From positions 62,001 through 126,000 of the forward strand of contig JAFIFU010000004.1 of NCBI GenBank assembly GCA_020831885.1: a stretch of DNA of 64,000 nt, read 5' to 3'. The notes under the pieces were generated by a model. The model was given only the letters and a program-made list of their open reading frames with translations. It searched no databases and was not told where the DNA came from. This document shows, piece after piece, positions 25,230-33,746 of this stretch. A program made the translations under genes and the position numbers. Origin of the DNA: Ectothiorhodospiraceae bacterium. GTDB taxonomy: Bacteria > Pseudomonadota > Gammaproteobacteria > Nitrococcales > Aquisalimonadaceae. Numbering within the stretch: the stretch's first letter is position 1; every line of letters starts with the position of its first letter.

Positions 25230-25241
25230 CCCCCCCCCCCC
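25230..25241 (+). repeat. Homopolymeric C12 tract in a very C-rich intergenic stretch
   Basis: Twelve consecutive C in the 102-base gap between the crotonase and acyl-CoA dehydrogenase genes, followed by CCCCCCC and GCCCGGCCCC. It is the longest homopolymer I noticed in the window. It lies about 48 bases before the GTG start of the next gene. It may be a slippage-prone site or an assembly artefact. Confidence 0.8.
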
Positions 25242-25288
25242 GGGCCGCCCCCCCGCCCGGCCCCGGAGCAATACGAGGCACACGCCCG

Positions 25289-26350
25289 GTGAGCGATACC
25301 ACGACCATTCTGCACGACACGGCCAACCGGCTGTTCGCCGACACCGTTTCCGCCAGCGAACTGGCCCGGGCCGCCGAAGGTGCGTGGCTGCCAGCACAGT
25401 GGCAGCAACTGGAAGAACTGGGGCTCACCACGGCCCTGGTGCCGGAGGACGCCGGCGGCGCCGGGCTGGAACCAGCGGACGCCCTGGGACTGGTGCGCCT
25501 GGCCGGCTACCACGGCCTGCCTCTGCCGCTGGCGGAAACCCTGCTGGCGGGCTGGTTGCTGGCCCACGCCGGCCTTCCCGTTCTGGAGGGCCCGCTGACC
25601 ATAGCCCCCGCGCGAACGGACAATGAGCTGCGACTGGAGCGCACCGGCAACGGCTGGCGGCTGCGGGGCGAGCTGGACCGCGTTCCCTGGGCACGTCATG
25701 CCGCCGCCATCGCGGCGCTGGCGGATCACGATGGACAGCCCCTGGTGTGCCTGCTCACCCCGGACGGCTACACCCTGGACCAGGCCGTGAATCTGGCCGG
25801 AGAACCCCGGGACACGGTTCAGGTGAACTGCGCTCTGCAGAACGCCCATGTGGCGCCGGCGCCGGAGGGTTTCGGGCCGCAGCAGCTCCAGGCCGCCGGG
25901 GCTGCCCTGCGCGCCCTGGCCATGGCCGGGGCCATCGACCGGGTGCTCACCATGAGCGTGAACTACGCCAATGAACGCAAACAGTTCGGCCGCCCCATCG
26001 GCAAGTTCCAGGCGGTGCAGCAGAACCTGGCGGTGCTGGCCTCCCAGGCCGCTGCCGCCGGCGCCGCCTCGGACATCGCGGCGGAAGCCTTCGGCGCGGC
26101 GCCGGATCTGCTGGCCATCGCCGTGGCCAAGGTGCGCACCGGGGAAGCCGCCGGCAGCGCCGCCGGCATCGCCCACCAGGTCCACGGCGCCATCGGTTTC
26201 ACCGAGGAACACAGCCTGCATTTCTTCACCAAACGGCTTTGGTCCTGGCGGGACGAGTTCGGCCGCGAGGCGGAATGGAACCGCCTGGTGGGCCAGCAGG
26301 CCGCCGACGCGGGCGCGGACGGCCTCTGGCCGCTGATCGCGTCAGTCTGA
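25289..26350 (+). CDS. Acyl-CoA dehydrogenase, shorter partner subunit
   Basis: 353-residue member of the acyl-CoA dehydrogenase family, starting with GTG at 25289. It is shorter than usual (380-390): the N-terminal helical domain is compact and the middle beta-domain is reduced and poorly conserved (LRLERTGNGWRLRGELDRVPWARHA in place of the normal FAD-contacting motif). The C-terminal helices are well kept: ALAMAGAIDRVLTMSVNYANERKQFGRPIGKFQAVQQNLA, VHGAIGFTEEHSLHFFTKRL. Such proteins often pair with a full-length dehydrogenase as an alpha2beta2 heterotetramer, as in steroid side-chain FadE pairs; the next gene, 22 bases on, is the likely partner. The fusion of roles is inferred. Confidence 0.83.
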   Translation: MSDTTTILHDTANRLFADTVSASELARAAEGAWLPAQWQQLEELGLTTALVPEDAGGAGLEPADALGLVRLAGYHGLPLPLAETLLAGWLLAHAGLPVLEGPLTIAPARTDNELRLERTGNGWRLRGELDRVPWARHAAAIAALADHDGQPLVCLLTPDGYTLDQAVNLAGEPRDTVQVNCALQNAHVAPAPEGFGPQQLQAAGAALRALAMAGAIDRVLTMSVNYANERKQFGRPIGKFQAVQQNLAVLASQAAAAGAASDIAAEAFGAAPDLLAIAVAKVRTGEAAGSAAGIAHQVHGAIGFTEEHSLHFFTKRLWSWRDEFGREAEWNRLVGQQAADAGADGLWPLIASV

Positions 26351-26372
26351 ACCCGCTTTCGAGGTGCATGAG

Positions 26373-27521
26373 ATGCTTTCCATCCCCTTCCCCAAACCGC
26401 CCACCTCGGATGCGGCGGAGGCGCTGCGCCACGAGGTGCGGGCCTTCCTCCGGGAAACCCTGGCCGATCGCCCCCCGGCGGAGCGTGCCCTGTCCTGGAC
26501 CGGCTACGATGCGGACTTCTCCCGCGCCCTGGCCCGCAAGGGCTGGATTGCCATGACCTGGCCGAAGGAGTACGGCGAGCACGAACGCTCCGCGCTGGAA
26601 CGCTACGTGGTGCTGGAGGAACTGCTGGCCGCCGGCGCGCCGGTGAGCGCCCACTGGATTGCCGACCGCCAGAGCGGCCCGCTGCTGCTGCGCTACGGCA
26701 CCGAGGAACAGCGCCGGGAAATCCTGCCCCGCATCGCCGCCGGTGAATGCTATTTCTGCATCGGCATGAGCGAACCGGATTCCGGCTCCGACCTGGCCGG
26801 CGCCCGTACCCGGGCCACGCCGGTGGAGGGCGGCTTCCGCGTCAACGGCACCAAGCTGTGGACCACCAACGGCCATCGGGCCCATTACATGATCCTGTTC
26901 TGCCGCACCGGCGGGAACACGGAGGACCGCCACGGCGGCACCAGCCAGTTGCTGGTGGACCTCTCCTCCCCCGGCATCACCATCCGCCCCATCCGGGACA
27001 TGAGCGGACTGGAGGATTTCAACGAAATCGTGTTCCAGGACGTGTTCGTGCCGGAGAGCGCGGTGATTGGCGAGTTGGGCAAGGGCTGGGACCAGGTCAT
27101 GGGCGAACTGGCCTACGAGCGCAGCGGCCCGGACCGCTGGCTGTCCTCCTTCGCCCTGCTGGCGGAACTGAACCGTCACCTGGGCAGCAGGCCGTCGGAG
27201 CGGGCGCAGGAACTGCTGGGCCGCATCACCGCACACCTGGTGGTGCTGCGCCGCCTGTCCCGCTCCGTGGCCGGCATGCTGGAACGGGGCGAGAACCCGG
27301 CCCTGCAGGCCTCCCTGGTGAAGGACCTGGGCACCGGCGTGGAACAGGAGATTCCCGAGATCGTGCGCCAACTCGTGGACATCGAGGCCGCCCCGGGCAG
27401 CGGCGATCAGCTCTCCGCCGTGCTTGCACATACCCTGATGTATGCGCCAGCCTTTTCCCTGCGCGGTGGAACCCGCGAGATTCTGCGCGGCATCATCGCC
27501 CGGGGCCTGGGCCTGCGCTAG
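26373..27521 (+). CDS. Acyl-CoA dehydrogenase, full-length partner
   Basis: FAD-dependent acyl-CoA dehydrogenase of 382 residues. The ATG at 26373 is preferred to the GTG at 26364 because GAGG lies eight bases before it. Conserved regions: WIAMTWPKEYGEHERSALERYVVLEEL, CIGMSEPDSGSDLAGARTRA and FRVNGTKLWTTNGHRAHYM (FAD-binding beta-domain), NEIVFQDVFVPESAVIGELGKGWDQVM, and the C-terminal FSLRGGTREILRGIIARGLGLR. The R-G-G-T-R-E-I-L segment is typical of FadE-type proteins that work with a second subunit. It lies between the short dehydrogenase and the second crotonase in one operon. Confidence 0.88.
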   Translation: MLSIPFPKPPTSDAAEALRHEVRAFLRETLADRPPAERALSWTGYDADFSRALARKGWIAMTWPKEYGEHERSALERYVVLEELLAAGAPVSAHWIADRQSGPLLLRYGTEEQRREILPRIAAGECYFCIGMSEPDSGSDLAGARTRATPVEGGFRVNGTKLWTTNGHRAHYMILFCRTGGNTEDRHGGTSQLLVDLSSPGITIRPIRDMSGLEDFNEIVFQDVFVPESAVIGELGKGWDQVMGELAYERSGPDRWLSSFALLAELNRHLGSRPSERAQELLGRITAHLVVLRRLSRSVAGMLERGENPALQASLVKDLGTGVEQEIPEIVRQLVDIEAAPGSGDQLSAVLAHTLMYAPAFSLRGGTREILRGIIARGLGLR

Positions 27522-27562
27522 CAGCCCGCCCCGCACAACCGATTCACTGGAGGAGAACACAC

Positions 27563-28366
27563 GTGAGCGACCTGGTACTGACCGAACGGGATGCCGACGG
27601 CATCGTTGTCGTGACCCTGAACCGCCCGGACCTGCGCAACCCCATCTCCGACCTGGACATGGTGGACGCGCTGGAAAACACCATGCGCACGCTGGACGCG
27701 GACCCGAAGGTGCGCGTGGCCATTCTCACCGGCGCCGGCTCCGCCTTCTCCTCCGGCGGCAACCTGAAGAAGATGCACCCCGGCGAAGGACTGGTGGACC
27801 AACTGCCGGCCCGCACCCGCGGCAACTACAAGCGCGGCATCCAGCGCCTGCCCCTGGTGTTCGATCAACTGGAAATCCCCGTCATCGCGGCGGTGAACGG
27901 CCCGGCCGTGGGCGCCGGCTGCGACCTCACCTGCATGTGCGACCTGCGCATCGCCAGCGAAAAGGCGCGGTTCGCCGAGAGCTTCGTCAAGCTGGGCATC
28001 ATCCCCGGCGACGGCGGCGCCTGGCTGCTGCAGCGCATCGTGGGCTTCTCCAAGGCTTGCGAGATGTCCTTCACCGGCGACCCCATCGATGCCCAGGAAG
28101 CGCTGCAGTTCGGCCTTGTTTCCAAGGTGGTGCCCCACGGGCAACTGCTGGACGAGGCCAAGGCCCTGGCCCGGCGCATTGCCGTCAACCCGCCCCACGC
28201 CGTGCGCATGACCAAACGGCTGCTGCGGGAAGGCCGGCACATGAAGATCGACAGCCTGCTGGAACTCTCCGCCTCCATGCAGGCCCTGGCCCACGCCACC
28301 AGCGATTACGACGAGGCGGTATCCGCCTTCACGGAGAAGCGCAAACCGGAGTTCAAGGGCGAGTAG
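27563..28366 (+). CDS. Crotonase/enoyl-CoA hydratase family protein
   Basis: 267 residues, starting with GTG at 27563 after GGAGGAG; the longer track ORF is a shadow of the preceding gene. Crotonase motifs: LNRPDLRNPISD, AILTGAGSAFSSGGNLKKM (first oxyanion-hole element), VNGPAVGAGCDLTCMCDLRIAS (second), FVKLGIIPGDGGAWLLQRIVG with the expected PGDGG loop, and the C-terminal SAFTEKRKPEFKGE. The insert GLVDQLPARTRGNYKRGIQRLP is common in hydratases of branched or cyclic substrates. It completes a crotonase-dehydrogenase-dehydrogenase-crotonase operon that could run more than one cycle of degradation. Confidence 0.9.
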   Translation: MSDLVLTERDADGIVVVTLNRPDLRNPISDLDMVDALENTMRTLDADPKVRVAILTGAGSAFSSGGNLKKMHPGEGLVDQLPARTRGNYKRGIQRLPLVFDQLEIPVIAAVNGPAVGAGCDLTCMCDLRIASEKARFAESFVKLGIIPGDGGAWLLQRIVGFSKACEMSFTGDPIDAQEALQFGLVSKVVPHGQLLDEAKALARRIAVNPPHAVRMTKRLLREGRHMKIDSLLELSASMQALAHATSDYDEAVSAFTEKRKPEFKGE

Positions 28367-28496
28367 ACCGGTCTCGGCCCGGGCCGGCAGTGCGTGTTGG
28401 ACACGGGCCGCTGTACCGTTACACTGGACAGACGAGGGAACAGCCCGACACCCTCCGGGTAGCGGGCTCCATTTGGACAATGGGGCGGGGACACCA

Positions 28497-28826
28497 ATGA
28501 CCCAGGCATTGAACCTAAACCACTTCGGCGATGCCGACGAGGACCCGCGCTTGCTCATGAGCCTGATCGGGGGCGTCGCCGCCGTCATGCTGCTCATCGG
28601 CACGCTCCACCTGCAGGAAACCCACGGCGGCCTGCAGGCGGGTTCCCAAAGCCCCATCTTCGAACGCGTCATGGAATGGCGCCCCCAGGGCCCGCCCCCG
28701 GCCTTCGACGCGGACCAGCTCACCCCGGAAGAAGTGGAGCAGCCCGCTGTGGTGGCCTCCAGCGGCGGCGGTGGCGAGGCAAGCGGTCGCGACAGCGGCA
28801 ACCTGCGGGCACGCCCGGAACGTTAA
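28497..28826 (+). CDS. Small single-pass membrane protein of unknown function
   Basis: 109 residues from the ATG at 28497; the track start at 28473 is a TTG. GGGGAC lies just upstream. It has a short polar N-terminus, one clear membrane helix (LLMSLIGGVAAVMLLIGTLHL, about residues 28-48) and a polar tail rich in Pro, Glu and Gly (EEVEQPAVVASSGGGGEASG). I recognise no family. It is 130 bases after the crotonase operon and may be transcribed separately. Confidence 0.6.
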   Translation: MTQALNLNHFGDADEDPRLLMSLIGGVAAVMLLIGTLHLQETHGGLQAGSQSPIFERVMEWRPQGPPPAFDADQLTPEEVEQPAVVASSGGGGEASGRDSGNLRARPER

Positions 28827-29021
28827 CCCCCCGAGGGCGGACCGGAATCCGGCCCCTCCGGATCGGCTGTCCGTCTGCGGCTTCCCTGTTTGCCCGGCCT
28901 GCCGGCCCCGCCGGACGACCGGATAATGCAGTGTGAGCCGCGGGAGATCCCGGGCACACCCGGGAACCCGCCACCGGTGCGGCGTGGTTTCGCTGATTGA
29001 AAATGACGGAATAAGCCCCCT

Positions 29022-29984
29022 ATGAGACTACCGCCCCAGATTGCCGACCGCCTGCGCCTGCCGCTGATCGCGGCGCCCATGTTCCGCGTTTCCGGCCCGG
29101 AGCTGGTGATTGCCGCCTGCCGCAAGGGCGTGATCGGCGCCTTCCCCACAGCCAACTGCCGCAGTCTGGAGGAATACGACCGCTGGCTCACACAGATCCG
29201 TTCCGCGCTCAGCCCGACAAACGCGCCGTTCTGCCCCAACCTGATCATGCGCCGCCAGAACCTGATGGAGGAACTGGACTGCCTGATCCGACACCGGGTG
29301 GAGATGGTGATCACCAGCGTGGGCTCGCCGGAGCCGGTGATCGGGCCCCTGCACGAGATCGGCTGCCTGGTATTCGCCGACGTGGCCAGCCTGCGCCACG
29401 CGGAAAAGGCCATCGCCGCCGGTGCCGACGGCCTGATCCTGCTCACCGCCGGCGCCGGCGGCCAGACCGGCTGGGCCAACGGCTTCGCCTTCGCCCGGGC
29501 GGTGCGGGCCATGTTCGACGGCCCCATCGTGCTCGCCGGCGGCATCTCCGACGGCCAGGCCCTGTGGGCGGCACAGGCCCTGGGCTGTGACCTGGGCTAT
29601 ATGGGCACCCGTTTCATCGCCACCCAGGAAAGCATGGCCGTGGATGGGTACAAAACCATGCTGGTGGAGAGTCACCTGGACGACATCATGCTGAGCACCG
29701 CCTTCACCGGCCTGGAGACCAACTCCCTGCGTCCCTCCGTGATCGCCGCCGGCCTGGACCCGAACAACCTGCCCACGGACATGAGCGAGGAGCGGGCCGC
29801 CGCCATGTACGGAGGCGGCAGCGAACGCCCCGGCCCCAAACGCTGGGCGGACATCTGGAGCGCCGGGCACTCCGTCTCCGGGGTGACCGGCATCCCCACC
29901 GTGGCCGAGCTGATAACTAAAATCGAACAGGAGTACCGCCAGGCCCAGGCGGAGACGGCCGCGTTGTCAAAAAAGCCTTGCTAA
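29022..29984 (+). CDS. Nitronate monooxygenase / 2-nitropropane dioxygenase family
   Basis: FMN-dependent TIM-barrel oxygenase that detoxifies alkyl nitronates such as propionate 3-nitronate; other members are enoyl-ACP reductases. 320 residues. Visible elements: LPLIAAPMFRVSGPELVIAACRKGVIGAFP (N-terminal FMN loop), VFADVASLRHAEKAIAAGADGLILLTAGAGGQTG with the phosphate-binding loop, VLAGGISDGQALWAAQALGCDLGYMGTRFIAT, and the C-terminal helix. The catalytic histidine expected around residue 130-140 may be within the segment SVGSPEPVIGPLHEIG. It is a single gene next to the CRISPR island. Confidence 0.87.
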   Translation: MRLPPQIADRLRLPLIAAPMFRVSGPELVIAACRKGVIGAFPTANCRSLEEYDRWLTQIRSALSPTNAPFCPNLIMRRQNLMEELDCLIRHRVEMVITSVGSPEPVIGPLHEIGCLVFADVASLRHAEKAIAAGADGLILLTAGAGGQTGWANGFAFARAVRAMFDGPIVLAGGISDGQALWAAQALGCDLGYMGTRFIATQESMAVDGYKTMLVESHLDDIMLSTAFTGLETNSLRPSVIAAGLDPNNLPTDMSEERAAAMYGGGSERPGPKRWADIWSAGHSVSGVTGIPTVAELITKIEQEYRQAQAETAALSKKPC

Positions 29985-30466
29985 GCTACGGAAGCCCACG
30001 GCCCGTGCGGCCCCTGCCCGGGTGAGCCAGCGCAGGCCGGGGTGATCATGGCGGGCAGACCATGGCCAACACGGTCCGGCTCGTCCGGTGGCCCGCATCC
30101 GAGCCGAAACAGCAGTGGCCACAACGCCGCCCCGCCGTGGCCGCCCCGCGCCTGGGAGTGGTGGTCCGGGCGGGGACTGCCAGCGCTATGGGTGAAGAGG
30201 ATATTACCGGGGAGTGTGGTGCGGAAGCAAAGACGGATTGATCATACGGCCAATTGGAGACTTCACCCCACGAAAGCTGTGGAACCGCTAGCGGCAAATC
30301 CTTCCGCTGAAGCGTGAGCATGTCCCTCACGTAAGCTCCGCGTTTTCCCGTCCCCGTGCTGCCGGTGATTAGTGCCGTTGACCACTACTTTCCGTATTCC
30401 AATTGTATTTTTTGTGCAACGCAGGACGCGCCACGGGGTGTATCCATATCGACCCACAGCATTTAG
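29985..30466. other. Degenerate intergenic stretch beyond the distal array end
   Basis: About 480 bases with no convincing gene in any frame. Base composition falls toward the CRISPR side, with an AT-rich patch (TTCCAATTGTATTTTTTGTG near 30396). A short hairpin, CGTGAGCATGTCCCTCACG, occurs at about 30314-30332. I see no tRNA, att-like repeat or insertion sequence end. Confidence 0.4.
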
Positions 30467-30763
30467 CTTCCGGAGGATTTAGAACGCAAGTTCACGGAAG
30501 TAGCTCGCCTTTCCAACAAGGAACGGTCGGAGTTGGTGCTTGAGGCTGTCCAGGAGTACATGCAGCGCCGCGAGCAGGAGCGCTTCATGCGTGGCATGGC
30601 GACAGAGTTGCAAGAATTGCAGAAGTGGCTCGGTGACAAGCACGCGCGGCAAGCGTCCCGCGAGCGGTCGGCCGATCCCCCGGATGACGACCTGGACGGG
30701 ATAATTCCGTGCCGTAACAGACGCCGGAGCGGAACAGGAACAACGGTGGTGGAAGCGACCTAG
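30467..30763 (+). pseudogene. Ribbon-helix-helix (CopG-type) antitoxin remnant
   Basis: The open frame begins right after a TAG at 30464 and reads LPEDLERKFTEVARLSNKER, followed by SELVLEAVQEYMQRREQERF. This is the core of a CopG/RHH antitoxin: strand residues, then helix A with the RSE-type turn and helix B. The usual N-terminal strand and start codon are missing, and the C-terminal part (DDDLDGIIPCRNRRRSG) looks frame-slipped. The track start at 30533 is a TTG within the helix. No intact toxin follows. Probably a decayed toxin-antitoxin module at the island edge. Confidence 0.5.
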
Positions 30764-30851
30764 CTTGGTGAAGTTCGAATGACCTCCAAGATCACCCTTT
30801 TCTCGTCATCGCTCTGATCTATCTCCCCGAGTTCACTCTATTGCAGTGGCA

Positions 30852-33258
30852 GTTATAATCAGTGCCCCCGCATGGGGGCGACGGTATGACGAACTCCGCG
30901 AACTCGGCTTAATGAAGCTTCAATCCGCGCCCCCGCGTGGGGGGCGACCCGACTTCGCCTGTTTCAACGTCGATGACATCGGTTTCAATCCGCGCCCCCG
31001 CGGGGGGGGCGACGTCCGGACCGTGGCCGCGCGTGCGAGCCACATCGTAGTTTCAATCCGCGCCCCCGCGTGGGGGGCGACCTGCAGCTCCTCGTTCTGG
31101 ATTGACCAGCGGAGGCTGTTTCAATCCGCGCCCCCGCGTGGGGGGCGACCGCTCACACTTGCGCCGGTCGGCATAGGGGACGAGGTTTCAATCCGCGCCC
31201 CCGCGTGGGGGGCGACCTCGCGGAACCCGTGGACGGCGTTCTCAACCCGGCGGTTTCAATCCGCGCCCCCGCGTGGGGGGCGACTCGCTCAATCGGGACA
31301 ACGTGAGCGTGACGAGCGGTTTCAATCCGCGCCCCCGCGTGGGGGGCGACCCTGTAGGAGATAAGCCCCATCCACATAGATAACGGTTTCAATCCGCGCC
31401 CCCGCGTGGGGGGCGACCCCGGAAGCCGGAGCCGTTCGCATGATTCGCCTGTTTCAATCCGCGCCCCCGCGTGGGGGGCGACCCGGCAGTCGCCGGCTGG
31501 CGATTGGCGGCCGCAGTTTCAATCCGCGCCCCCGCGTGGGGGGCGACCTGTCCACGCGCGTTTGCGCCAGATCCTTCCAGGTTTCAATCCGCGCCCCCGC
31601 GTGGGGGGCGACACGGCGACCTGCCGGCCAGCCTGTTCCTGGAAATGTTTCAATCCGCGCCCCCGCGTGGGGGGCGACCACGGGACCCTCGGGGCGTGGT
31701 GCAGGCGCTGCTGTTTCAATCCGCGCCCCCGCGTGGGGGGCGACCTGGAGCAGTTCGCCGGTCTGCACATGCACAGGGTTTCAATCCGCGCCCCCGCGTG
31801 GGGGGCGACCCTGGAGCAGTTCGCCGGTCTGCACATGCACAGGGTTTCAATCCGCGCCCCCGCGTGGGGGGCGACCTCGGACATCGGTCTGCAGCTTCGC
31901 CCCGGCGAGTTTCAATCCGCGCCCCCGCGTGGGGGGCGACCCGTGCGAGCGAACAGCCCATGCTTCAGGCTGTTGTTTCAATCCGCGCCCCCGCGTGGGG
32001 GGCGACTCCTGCCTATGCCGCTGAGCTGGAGCGAGAAGAAGTTTCAATCCGCGCCCCCGCGTGGGGGGCGACTACCGCTACCGCTGGGAGACACGCGCAT
32101 GGGGATGTTTCAATCCGCGCCCCCGCGTGGGGGGCGACGCAGGATGTCCCAGGCTTCCGCGCCCATCTCGTGCGTTTCAATCCGCGCCCCCGCGTGGGGG
32201 GCGACGCGCCGGCCGATGGGGATGCAGTACTACGCCCGGGTTTCAATCCGCGCCCCCGCGTGGGGGGCGACGCCGCACGATTTGGCAGGGAGAGCACGAC
32301 CGCAGGTTTCAATCCGCGCCCCCGCGTGGGGGGCGACATGACTGCGAGTTCATCTTCCAGCGCCACGTGATGTTTCAATCCGCGCCCCCGCGTGGGGGGC
32401 GACCAGGGGTTCTCGGGCGGCCAGGCGCTGGTGCTGGTTTCAATCCGCGCCCCCGCGTGGGGGGCGACGAGGAGATTGCTCTGGCCGCCGCTCGGGCCCA
32501 GGTTTCAATCCGCGCCCCCGCGTGGGGGGCGACCTCCTCAGCGGACGGGCTGCACTCCCGGTCCGAGTTTCAATCCGCGCCCCCGCGTGGGGGGCGACGC
32601 GAAACGACCCTACCCGCTACCGTTGCCCGGGTGTTTCAATCCGCGCCCCCGCGTGGGGGGCGACGGCGGGACTACGACTTCCGGGCGATCACCAATCTGT
32701 TTCAATCCGCGCCCCCGCGTGGGGGGCGACGGCGTTGATGATCCTTGAGACGTTGACGGACGACGTTTCAATCCGCGCCCCCGCGTGGGGGGCGACCGGG
32801 TACGGGCGGTGGCATTGCCAGTCCGCTGGAGGTTTCAATCCGCGCCCCCGCGTGGGGGGCGACCTCGCAGACTCGGAGCGTTGAGTACACTATTACCGGT
32901 TTCAATCCGCGCCCCCGCGTGGGGGGCGACCACCGTGCACAGCAGTGCCGATGGCGGCGTCCTGGTTTCAATCCGCGCCCCCGCGTGGGGGGCGACCCAA
33001 GGATCACACCCACAAGGGCACCGCCCACAAGTTTCAATCCGCGCCCCCGCGTGGGGGGCGACGCGCATCGGTGAGCTGGTGATACCGCGGCTCGCGTTTC
33101 AATCCGCGCCCCCGCGTGGGGGGCGACCCAGGCGGTGATCGTGCTCAGCATGATTGCGGAGTTTCAATCCGCGCCCCCGCGTGGGGGGCGACAACCGACA
33201 TTGACGTAGACGAGGACTCTGACATGGTTTCAATCCGCGCCCCCGCGTGGGGGGCGAC
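30852..33258 (-). CRISPR. Type I-C CRISPR array, 37 repeats and 36 spacers
   Basis: By direct count there are 37 repeats of 32 bases, with spacers of 33-36 bases and a period of 65-68. In the probable transcribed orientation (minus strand) the repeat begins GTCGCCCCCCACGCGGGGGC and ends GGATTGAAAC, the classic type I-C form with a GC hairpin and the GATTGAAAC handle. Repeats are identical except at the low-coordinate end: the unit at 30852 has several changes and a one-base deletion, the one at 30917 has one change and the one at 30982 one. Distal decay there and cas2 plus the leader at the other end fix the polarity. The spacers at 31745-31777 and 31810-31843 are duplicates. ORFs listed in this region are artefacts of the repeat. 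Confidence 0.98.
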
Positions 33259-33440
33259 TGTCATCTCGTACCATCAGGTTTCCAATAAGAAAAGTAGTCA
33301 CTTTGCGCGAAGCAACGTACCACCTTCATCGGCGAGCCGACTTTGCATGAGAAAAAGTTACCAAATTATTAAAGAACTCAACTCGTTAGTTACTTTCGCG
33401 AACCCACCAGAAACTGAGTGTTCACTTCAGGTTCGCACGC
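33259..33440 (-). promoter_or_regulatory. CRISPR leader
   Basis: About 182 bases between the cas2 stop and the first repeat, visibly AT-richer than the array (for example TTCTTTAATAATTTGG on the minus strand). It should carry the promoter for pre-crRNA and the signals for spacer integration. No exact -35/-10 pair is certain. Confidence 0.75.
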
Positions 33441-33731
33441 TCAAAACAGTAGTGGACCACTCAGATCCAGCACTGGTTTGGCTCCCACGTGTTCGACACG
33501 CCGCTTCCAGTTCGAGCCAAGAAAATAGAATCGAAGACTGTCCAACTCTGGATCAATGATGCCGCAAAGCCGTTCTCGAAGCTGAACCCAACGGGCCGGA
33601 TCCACTTCGACTTCGAAGACGGAATACTGAACACGCTGCCCGTAGTCCAAACAGGCTTTTCCAACGCGCCGTAACCTGCGTTGTCCGGCTGGATCCTCGG
33701 TGCTGACGTCATAGGTAACGAGTACCATCAT
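33441..33731 (-). CDS. cas2: CRISPR-associated endonuclease Cas2
   Basis: Part of the Cas1-Cas2 spacer integration complex. 96 residues with the ferredoxin-like fold: an N-terminal strand with the conserved aspartate (MMVLVTYDVST), RLRRVGKACLDYGQRVQYSVFEVEV with the typical YGxRVQxSVFE, and a C-terminal strand DSLRFYFLGSNW. It ends in a short tail used for swapping with the neighbouring subunit. The gene follows cas1 after 15 bases and is the last cas gene before the leader. Confidence 0.96.
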   Translation of the reverse strand: MMVLVTYDVSTEDPAGQRRLRRVGKACLDYGQRVQYSVFEVEVDPARWVQLRERLCGIIDPELDSLRFYFLGSNWKRRVEHVGAKPVLDLSGPLLF

Positions 33732-33746
33732 CGCTACTCTCCCGGA

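Noticed and set aside
30846-33559. Many long ORFs in several frames across the array (for example 31406-32341 and 32061-32738)
   Set aside because: They are repeats of [16 protein letters not shown] or IRAPAWGA encoded by the CRISPR repeat itself; there are no start signals and no protein family.
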